64,000 nt of DNA. It comes from Pelobates cultripes. Lineage: Eukaryota; Chordata; Amphibia; Anura; Pelobatidae. Positions 23,491 through 32,555 of this stretch are shown here, piece after piece. Location: contig OW240917.1 of the NCBI GenBank assembly GCA_933207985.1, positions 111,863,960-111,927,959 on the forward strand, read 5' to 3'. A model generated the notes under the pieces. That model was not told the DNA's origin and did no database searches. It saw nothing but the letters and a program-made list of their open reading frames with translations. How positions within the stretch are numbered: position 1 is the stretch's first letter; each line of letters starts with the position of its first letter. Position numbers and translations under genes: made by a program.

Positions 23491-25187
23491 TTTCTCCCCT
23501 TTACCATCCAAACTAACAGGGTATCTGACTTCCTGCCGGTCAGTGCCCTGGTTAGTCCAGCAACCCACCCACGAAGCACAAACAGCAATACAGCCCACCC
23601 ACAATAACTGGTTACTACACCTGGATAAAATAGCAACTTGTCCATGTCCAGGTGCCTCACCACAGCTGTGCGGGGGGCTGGTAGACTGCCTTGGTGGGTT
23701 GCTGAGTGGGCAGAGACCAGCGGTACTCTGCCCGGGTGCCAGCGCTACCACCGAAGTAGCCTGGTTGGAGCCTGGTTGGGGGAGGGGGAGACCGACTGTC
23801 TCCCCTCTGGATACACTGCTCTGTGGCTGGGGGACAGGACCGACCGTCCCTGCCCCTGGGGCTGCAAGTGCAGAGACTATGGTCCCATCTGCATAGTTGT
23901 GGGGCTTAACATCTCCCCTTGGTGGGTTAGGCTGCCGCTGGAGAGAGGGTGTAACAAGCTCCTCTCTCTGAACTGTAGACTGCCGCTGGGGAGAGAGGGT
24001 AACCTGCTCCTCTCCCTGACACTCTCTTTGCTGGTGGAGAGGGGGACCAACTGTCTCCCCTTTCAATATTTTGTCCTGCGGCTGGGGTGCGAGACAGATG
24101 GTCTCTGCTTCCTGGGGTACACACTGCCGCTGGGGAGGAAGGACGGCACCTTCATCTCCCTGGGGTACACGCTGCCGCTGGGGAGGGGGGTAACAAGCTC
24201 CTCTCCCTGACACCCTCTCTGCTGTTGGAGAGGGGGACCAACTGTCTCCCCTTTTAATATATTGCCCTGCTGCTGGGGAGCGAGACCGACTGTCTCCGCT
24301 TCCTGCAGGACACACTGCCGCTGGGGAGGAAGGACTGCACCTTCTGCTCCCTGGGGTACACACTGCCACTGGGGAGGAAGGACTGCACCTTCTGCTCCCT
24401 GGGGTACACACTGCCGCTGGAGATCTGGGCCGACCGCCCAGCATCCCTGTAGGGCCGGTAGAGAGACCGCCATCCCATCTCCACCTGCCATCTGTGGGTC
24501 TTCCCAGGACCAGTCTATGAGGTCCCCTAATTCTGCCGCTGGTAGTGAAGCAGGGGGTACCTCGGCTGCGTTTTCCCAGCTGTAGGTTGGCAGGTCTGGG
24601 TCTCCCAGCCAGTTTTCCTGTTCTGTGTCTATGCCCTGTGGCTGACATGAGTTTAGTAGTTCCACATAGTCCATCTCTAGCTGTCGTTCCATGGCAGCCA
24701 AACGGTGGAGGTCTTGTCCCAGTCCCATAGATCTCGGGCCCTGTACCATCTCACCCCGGTAATAAAAAATAGACCAGTACCGTGACTCTGCTGGACTGCC
24801 AAAGTCGACGTCTTCTGCTAAGGCCTTCCACAACAGGCCAGGGCTAGTGTAGTTCTCCCCCTCCGGCTGGATGCCCTCTGCCCTCCATGTCTCTGGCTGG
24901 ACAGTGCACCACCACAGTGCCCGGTATGAGGCGTCAAGGCTCAGTTCCCTTTCCACGAGGTACTCAAGTTGTCTGACCTGCTGCCCTCCGGGTTGGTCTC
25001 CCAGAAGCGGCATCCGCCAGGCCATTTGTTCCTCCAACCGGTATGCGACACCAGGAAGGCGCTGCTGCCGTTGATACTGGACTTCCTCCAGGGCATTGTA
25101 CCATAGTTCTTGCCGGGCAATATCTCTCCAGTCCAATTCACCCTCTTCCTCAGGTGTGCGAGGTGCCCAAGGATCCACAAACCCCAT
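23404..25187 (-). pseudogene. LTR-element gag-position frames, copy B (one frameshift)
   Basis: Frame 1 (25187 down to 24063, 374 residues) starts MGFVDPWAPRTPEEEG about 130 bp after the primer site. Its first half is acidic and Trp-rich (SWEDPQ, LGDPDLPTYSWEN). Its second half is 48-bp, 16-residue repeats such as QCVPQGAEGAVLPPQ. At a C run (plus-strand G run 24185-24190) the repeat pattern passes into the second frame (24648 down to 23404, 414 residues), which continues it and runs 87 bp into the 3' LTR before stopping. Both LTR-element copies share this break, so it predates their split or is a programmed or sequencing feature. No CCHC knuckle or enzyme motif is seen. Function is unknown; a gag-like role is inferred from position. 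Confidence 0.72.
23491..23505 (-). other. Polypurine tract
   Basis: On the minus strand GGTAAAGGGGAGAAA lies immediately upstream of the 3' LTR start (TGTGGCGAAACC). This is the expected site and composition for plus-strand priming. Confidence 0.85.
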
Positions 25188-25298
25188 TTTCCCAAATCTT
25201 TATGTAGACAGGGACGCTGTATAAACACTAGCGTCGCCTTCAATTTGTAAATCCAAACGACTGTGTCTCTGAGCTGCTTTACCTCGCACTAGGACGCC

Positions 25299-25318
25299 AT
25301 CCCACCGCTTGCCACCAA
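25299..25318 (-). other. Primer-binding site, tRNA-Leu type
   Basis: On the minus strand TTGGTGGCAAGCGGTGGGAT directly follows the 5' LTR end. It complements the 3' end of vertebrate tRNA-Leu (AAG/UAG type, ATCCCACCGCTGCCA plus CCA) with one extra base. The same site exists in copy A at 17541-17560. Confidence 0.7.
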
Positions 25319-26299
25319 TGTAACGGATCACCTGGCACCCCGACTGGGTACCTCCGTTGAAAGATGCTCCTAGCGCTTCCAGAGGACTCCAAGCACTCCA
25401 CCAGACACCATAAGCACCGCAGGCTGCAGCTATCTCCCTTCAGAACGAAGCAGGAACAAGCTCTTACAAGAGCTCAGTGATTATAGCAAGGGAATATGCC
25501 TAGCATAGCAATCCCTTGTAGCAGATTCCCCCAATAAGAGACAGGACTCAAGTTGAGGGTAAAAATAGAACTCTCTGTACTGTCACATACAGTCACTTTT
25601 ATTCCCAATCCACAAACATAGTACAGCCCACAGGGCGTTACAAAACAACCAATCACATCACAGTTACATCCCACATATTCCCTCCCCTTATCCTGAGAGG
25701 AAACTCAATTATACAATACAGTTAAAACATACTTTCTACCCAACTTTCATAACTCCAAAACCATACATCACATTCACATAAAATTACATATTCACAATCA
25801 ATCCATTCAGGGAAACAACATATTCAAAAATGGCACAAATCAGACAAGGGGTTCAAAAGTTAGTAAAAAGTCCTTTGTGACTAAATGAAGCATGGCTTTC
25901 TGGCCCAAACCAGTTTCAGAGTCTTCTATCCTGGAGATAAGTAATTCAATTATCTCCCAGGACAGACACAAGACTCCATTAAGCACATGGTTGCAAAAAG
26001 ACACAAAACACTTTAAAATACATAAAGTCACATTTTACACATAACACACAGACATTTCACATATCCCCAGATAGCTCAGGTCTGAGCGCACATTATTAAG
26101 TGAATGGCGCTCGGACCACACAAATACAGTTTAATCGCCATGGAGCCAAAGTCTTTACAGTCAGTTTCATACGAATGGGCTCCATGGGATTCCTATCTGG
26201 GGTATAACACATTCACATAAAGTCTGGTCCATAGTCCAAAGGCAAGAGGCGGGCAAGCAGCCCCCTCCAAGGACACGTGGCGAGGCCGGTTTCGCCACA
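25319..26299 (-). repeat. 5' LTR of copy B
   Basis: Direct repeat of the 22510-23490 LTR. The coding strand contains GGGAATAAAAG as a likely polyadenylation signal near 25599-25607. I could not place a TATA box with confidence. Confidence 0.92.
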
Positions 26300-26400
26300 G
26301 TAGGATTGTGAGCATGTATACAGTCTACATACATCATTTTATTTTTGTTTGTAGGCAACCTGGTCAGCCACTTCAGTGGAAGTTTTGTTAAGGATTGCAT
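26300..26400. repeat. Right flank of copy B, paralogous to 28425-28520
   Basis: After the TSD the sequence ATTGTGAGCATGTATACAGT continues to GTAGGCAACCTGGTCAG. It aligns with the stretch at 28425-28490, which follows the uninterrupted left-flank paralog. Confidence 0.88.
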
Positions 26401-26401
26401 G

Positions 26402-26728
26402 GAACTGATTAGTGATGTCGCGAACCGCTAGCGAACTTGCCACGAACGGTTCGCCGAGGTTCGCCACGAACCATTCGCGGCGAACTCCGGTCAGCTGACA
26501 CATCCCTGCCAATCTCCGGCAGACCCTCCCTCCCAGACCCTCCTACTTCCTGGACAGCATCCATGTTAAAGGCAGCTTCAACATGGATGCTGTCCAGGAA
26601 GTAGGAGGGTCTGGGAGGGAGGGTCTGCTGGAGATTGGCAGGTATGTGTCAGCTGATAGCTGACCGGAGTTCGCCACGAACCGTTCGCGGCAAGTTCGCG
26701 AATGGTTCGCAACATCACTAGTACTGAT
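26402..26728. mobile_element. hAT-like foldback MITE with ~150-bp arms
   Basis: The element 26410-26720 begins TAGTGATGTCGCGAACC and ends with the inverse, GGTTCGCAACATCACTA (one mismatch). The arms stay complementary to the centre, where CATCCATGTT and AACATGGATG flank a 12-base loop. Outer 8-mers GAACTGAT and GTACTGAT match at 7 of 8, a hAT-type TSD. It is CpG-rich compared with its surroundings. No coding capacity; a transcript would fold into one long hairpin. Confidence 0.88.
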
Positions 26729-26729
26729 G

Positions 26730-27420
26730 TTTCTGGTTCATGGCCTTTTCTCTCTAGTATGCTTGTGTTTCTTACTCATGTATTCACCAAACTTGCTTGT
26801 TCTGATTATTCCCAATTTACACGGGCTTAAAATTCCTAAAGTGTCTTCAACACCTTATTTTGTGTTTCACACAATATGTCTTTGAGTATCAATGAAAATC
26901 GTCAATGAAGGTCCCCAATATCTGTTCCTGCTGTTATCCTTCTGTGCATCATTTTTGTAAGTACTAAACACTGCTTACTGGGAACCCCAATAAAGACTTT
27001 TACAAGAAGGGTAAAATGTGGATAGTGTAAGCAATAATAAACATGAAACAAAGTCCAGAATTTCTTAATTTGGTGTATATTTGGATGAAAAATAGAGAGA
27101 AAGAGGAATACTGATAGCATTGGGTTAATGGCAAACAACAAAGTGTGTAAGTGCCCATTAGTACAAGCTCTAGTAATATCAGCATGTAGCAGTATTATCA
27201 CAAGTATTGGATATAGGTGTAGGCAGATTAAATTGTGTAAGTCCCTGCAGAACATGAAATGACAGAGCAAAATTCAGTAGTGCAATCATGTAACTACAAT
27301 GTACATAAAGTGCAAAAAAATATAGAAGTTGATAGTAAAAAGCTTCAAGTTATTTAAATGTATGTAGGGATTTGGGATAGTGCACAAGTAATCTTGGGTC
27401 TTATAACATCTGTACTTTGA
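26730..27420. other. Unassigned AT-rich DNA
   Basis: No recognisable gene or repeat. A 122-residue minus-strand frame (26902-27270) has no family resemblance and looks like chance. Confidence 0.5.
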
Positions 27421-28130
27421 CCCGGGGGAATAACTTGGTCACCAGTAGACATTATATTAATGATATTTTGTTTATTGTACATTTGTATATTGACCAGGGG
27501 GAATTATTTGGTCACCTGGCGACATTATATTGATGATAATTTCTTCATTTTGGATGCGACTAGAAAGTAAATACAAGATTTTATTTCAGATTCTAATGAC
27601 TGGAGAATAACCTGAAACAATACGCATGCAAATACTTATGTTGAGAATTTTATGATTAAGTTAAAATCTTACTTCAAGCTTGTGGATGCTAACAGTTATA
27701 TTGAATTGACAAGCCGCCGTGATTGGAGGTGGTTAAAAAATGTACCTAAAAGTCAATTATTATGTATTAGACACAATTGTACAGAGAATAAAGTATTTAT
27801 AAAGTAGGTAGATGTTATAAAAAAATCGATTTATTCACAAGGTTTACAAAATAGATACACTCAATAAGACCTCAGCCCAAATGAACAAACTTGGTAAGAG
27901 CAAACTAAAAAAAACAAGAAATCCGTACAATCCAAACTCCTTTTATTTGTAGATTTAATTGTGAAAAAAAAATATCTATTACTAGAAAATATTAGGTGAT
28001 TTTAATAACGTATCTTGAATTAAATAACTTTTACAGAACAAAAAACATGTTCTTTTGAGGTATCCACTGTGAGAACCCTTACTCCGAGAGTGGAAGGTGT
28101 GGAAGAAATTAACACGATACCATTTGCAAT
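27421..28130 (+). pseudogene. Decayed Penelope-like reverse transcriptase
   Basis: The stretch contains GHLATLY-phase and WRHYIDDNFFILDAT-phase readings. YIDD at 27526-27537 is the RT catalytic motif, followed by about 60 residues to a RDWRWLKNVPKSQLLCIRHN segment. An aromatic-W-L-K-N-[IV]-P-K-x-Q-[FL] block followed by R.NC is characteristic of Penelope-like elements after the palm domain. Stops and frameshifts are frequent. A shorter repeat of the GGGGAATAACTTGGTCACC and GACATTATATTAATGATA stretch precedes it at 27425-27470, so the catalytic-motif region is duplicated locally. No GIY-YIG endonuclease domain is visible downstream. Confidence 0.65.
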
Positions 28131-28274
28131 TTTCTTTGAGCCAGAGCAGATTGCCTCTTTATATTGTGAGTTAACATTCAGCAAACATAAATATTATTGG
28201 TTGTTTTATCACAAATAACACTATGTGTCATATTTGTGTCTGGTGATATAAATCAATGAAATAATTATTATTTC

Positions 28275-28530
28275 ATGGAATAAAAGCAACTGTAAGTTGG
28301 ATTCATTTCACGTTTTTACATATACAACATTTTTTTATTTTTATTTTATTATTACATAATTTGTGAGATTTTTACACATGCTACATTTTGGGTATAGGGA
28401 AAGGATAAATACATGTATGGTAGGATTGTGAACATGCATACAGTCTACATACATCATTTTATTTTTGTTTGTAGGCAACCTGGTCAGACCACATCAGTGG
28501 AAGTTTGACACAGATTTGCCCTTATACCTT
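28275..28530. repeat. Paralog of the LTR copy-B target site (empty site)
   Basis: Matches 14610-14754 / 22365-22509 (GGAATAAAAGCAACTGTAAG through ATACATGTATGGTAGG) and runs without interruption into the sequence found after copy B (ATTGTGAACATGCATACAGT through GCAACCTGGTCAG). It therefore has a single GTAGG where copy B has two flanking an LTR element. It is diverged by a few percent, so it is an old duplicate or member of a repeat family. Confidence 0.88.
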
Positions 28531-31500
28531 TGCATGGCCAAACTCCAGGCAGAGATGGTGGGTAACTATTTATTTTTTCTTAATTATAGTGCCTTTAACA
28601 TGCATGTGGAGCTTCCTTTGCACATATCAAGAAATGATTACAGCTTACATTTTGTAAAAAATTGCAAAACATTAGAACCAATGAGGAGTTAATATTTAAT
28701 GCCTCGGACAGTATCACTGATAACTTTAAATTTTTTGCTGTGATTGCTTCGGTGACAGAAGTTTGTTATTCCCCCCATTTTTCTTTCTCTTTTTCCTCAC
28801 ACCTGTTGGAACTCCCCCCCCCCCCTGAATATTCGATATCTGATGATGACTTGTTCTTAGAGAACATTTAATTTCTCATTAAGATTGTTGACTTCAGTAC
28901 TGTACAATAATTAAATTTGCCTTTATGTGTGCAATTGTTCTACTACTCTTAGCGTTTTTGGTAATCTCAATAAACCCATATTAACACAAAAAAATACAGG
29001 CCATTGCTTTTGCAGGAAACTTTAAAAAAAAAAGCTTTTATTTGTCAAAGGGGCAGTTTCCAAACATATGACAGTAAACTTGTTGGTATTAGCCTAACCA
29101 TTTAATGAATGTATATTTTAACAGTAGAGTGTAACATTTTGTTGGAGCAGGACACAATGATTTAATTTATATAGAGAAAAAAATTAATATACAGGATATT
29201 TAAATCAAAGTAATTTGCATAATGTGGGAAAGCCCCTGGTCATTGTCTATGTACAATGTTTAGTAGCATTATATAATATATAGCTAATTGCAATACACAA
29301 GTAAACCAATAGATGGCACTTATATTTTACAATACATAACAATGGAAGTCTGCTTCAATTTAAAGTAAAATATTTATACACCACTCTTAACAGTTTCTCC
29401 ACTTGAACCTGATACTTCTCATGTTCAGAAGATGAAAAATAGCAAATGGAAAATGCTTTATTTAAATGGTTTGCATGTTTAAAACCCAACCTTGAAACCA
29501 TGTTCATCGTTGGTTAAGATGAGATGTATAGCATATCAGTTCAGAAGGAAATGTAGTGGGTGTAAGCATTTTACAGTTTATTCTATTAAACCACTGCCAC
29601 TGCTTAAATGATGTGGTCAATAAGGGCCTCACAATGGATTTGATATTAGATTGGTAGTTTGCAGATATTAATTTGTCATTCTCTAAACATATAGTAGACA
29701 ACATGACTCTGACAGATGATGTGTACAATATGTACCTGTGTACTTGATGCATATGAGTAGTTCTGAGATGGTGCAGTTGCCACTTATTCTATATAATTTT
29801 ATTAGCATATAATGGGAATAACCCTCACATTGCATTCCTTTTGTTTGCTAAATGTTAAGCACAGCTACACTAATAATCCATTTATTTTCAGGGTCACAGA
29901 TGAGAGATGGAAAGGAGGGATATTTGTCCACATATTGCATAAGATGTGAGCACATGGAAGGCACAAATTAGACTAAGGGTAGAAAGCACAGGAGGAAGTA
30001 CATTTCCTTCTGTGACATCACTGCTCTAGAGGGCAGGCTTATATTTTGCACACTGCTATACTTATCAGCTACTCTTATAGGAAATGGGGACCAGGTATTC
30101 CTAGTTCTTCGAGTGACTCTTTAATATAGCTTTTGTCAACTACAGTGAAACTAGATCAATCTATAAAATGTTCAAAGCCACAACACATAATGCATGTTTT
30201 GCAATCATCTCAATTTAAATCATGGCATTAAACCTCTATGGACATTAGCGAGATTTTCTATAATGTTTGATTGCACCAATTATAGATGGCTCAGTAGGAG
30301 GAAGGTAACGATAATGTAATTTATGAGGTGAGCACCAAACTACAGAGATTGAACTCTGGAACTTTTCATTTATTAACAAAGTCAGAAAATTTATTGACAC
30401 ACAAGTTGAAAGCAACTGCAAACCAGTGCCAGTGGAAACTAACAGGTCAATATACAAGGAGGGGTTCATTTTAGTAATCTAAAACAATGCTGTTTTTTTA
30501 ATGAGATTAACATCCATGATATATTGAAACAAAGAGAACAATCAAAACTCTGTAATTTTGATAATGCAATAACATTTAGCATTTTCATTGTCAGTACCCA
30601 AACCAAAAATCAATAAATCATTCTCCTAACAATATGAGCATTTTTATTGTCAGTGCCCAAACCAAAAAAAATGTATTCCCCCATCAGTGGAATTCTAGTG
30701 GATGTATCCCTATGTATCCCTGAGGAATTCATGATTTACTTTTATTGAATAAAGACATCCCGATGAGTAGCACAATTTAATACTGTCTGACATTGTTTGG
30801 GCATTACATGTACATTGCAACGTTCAGGTAGAATATGTCTTCAAAAATGTAATATGCCAATCCAAAATTGCTTTGATAATCTAGAAATAAAAAAAATAAA
30901 AAACATTTTAGGGGAGATGTATCTAAATTTCTGATTTAGAAAGTGGTAAACAAATGTAAAAAAGGAGGCATAACTAGTGGAATGATGGTGATTGACACAC
31001 TTTTACTTCAGAACACCTTAAAAAATATATCCTTTATATATTAGAGAAGTGGACTCTTGGCCACTTTGACACAATGTAATGATCTCCGTGTATCTATAAC
31101 ATATAAGCAATTCCGTGATGCAGGAGTAATTTTAATAAGAGCAGTAATGTAATATATCACTGTACTAGTTGGTTGCATTGTATCCTATTCTAATCAGTGC
31201 CAGGCTTTCGATTTCATTATTTTACTATATACCATACCCAGATGGAAGTGACCTTCACTAAAACTAATTAGCAGGAACCAAAAGGGGGTAGGGACCCAAT
31301 ACATAAATGATGGGGCAGCAAAGCACAGTTGTCACCATAAGACGGTACAAGTTTGCCAACTGCACTGAAGTGAATATCAAGGCTGAATAAAAAGGCTGAT
31401 CTGAGGAATGAAAGTGAATAATTACTACATGGGTTATATATCAAAGTCTGCTAACTGCAGGACCAAGGGCAAAATCTGCAAGAGATGTACTATGTCAAAT

Positions 31501-32555
31501 GAAAAACTCTATTGAACTGCAATGGAATTATTTGCTTTGATAGATGAGGTGCTGTTTTTTTTTGTTCCGGTATTATAACAAGGATCTGTTTATTCCTAAA
31601 CAATGATGTATTTCAAAATTAAGGTTTTCAGATATAGGCAAGTAAGTATTGTTAAAAATAAGAATATTTGATTTTAACAGAGTATATCCTGTTTTAATTT
31701 GCTTTCATGCTTGTTTATATCCACGCATGCCATGATGATGATGTCTTTAGACTCATGACTTATTGTTTTAAAATAAGACATATATAGTTTTAAAATAACT
31801 AATGATAATATAATTTTAACATATTTAATTGTGGCTTTAAATGAACGTTTTAAAAACTGTGCACTTATTCTAGGTTATGATAAGTTATTAGCATTCCTTA
31901 ATTTTAATATACAATTTTTATCTCATAGAGATCTTTGATTTTCACAATTTTATTGAATGGGTCTAGTCAAAATAATTTCCTCCTTAAGAGATTTTTTTTT
32001 TGCAAAAAATGAGCTGTGGATGTAAAAATATTCATGTGCTGCATTACTCACTCCTGGAGATTGAAATAGTCCACAAAATCAAAAATAAACTAACCTTTGG
32101 CACTTTCCAGGAATTCTCACAAGAACAAGGTTATTCCCCCAATCTATGTATATTTAACCTTTTCTTGTGTCTACAGTTTCTAAATATAGTATAACACAAA
32201 GTGTTGACATGGTACGGGGACCATGGGAAGAAGTGGAGCGAACTTCCCTCAGTAGATCCAGTGAGGGGAGGGGGTAAGATTCCCCCAATTTAATTTTATT
32301 CATATACAGATGAGAGTAGATATACTATATATTATTTTAGCAGCTCCACCAAGAGATTCAGAGCAAAAATGAAGTAGACTTTGTTAATGTGCAACAAATG
32401 GCAAGCAAAGATGATGTTATACACATACGCATAGATATCACATGTTTCAGTAATCAGTATTCCATTTCCCCATAGCTTTTATTATAAAATCAAATGCAGA
32501 ATAGAAACCACTCCTAAAAACCAAGAAATGTGATGGTGAAAACTAAAACATGAGC
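28531..32555. other. Unassigned AT-rich DNA, small direct repeat
   Basis: No gene recognised; frames are short and look random. A direct repeat of about 32 bp (AGCATTTTCATTGTCAGTAC continuing with CCAAACCAAAAA) lies at 30578-30609 and 30637-30668 with two mismatches. The rest is nondescript. Confidence 0.5.

Larger units (their letters stand above)
22505..26304 (-). mobile_element. LTR retroelement copy B, complete, non-autonomous
   Basis: The element is 22510-26299, flanked on both sides by GTAGG (22505-22509 and 26300-26304), a 5-bp TSD. It reads on the minus strand: 5' LTR 25319-26299, primer-binding site next to it, internal region of 1.83 kb, polypurine tract, 3' LTR 22510-23490. No protease, RT, RNase H or integrase is present, so it would depend on another element's enzymes. 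A 5-bp TSD and TG/CA ends fit Ty3/gypsy or some ERV groups; without pol the superfamily is undecided. A paralogous empty site at 28275-28530 confirms the boundaries. Confidence 0.93.
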
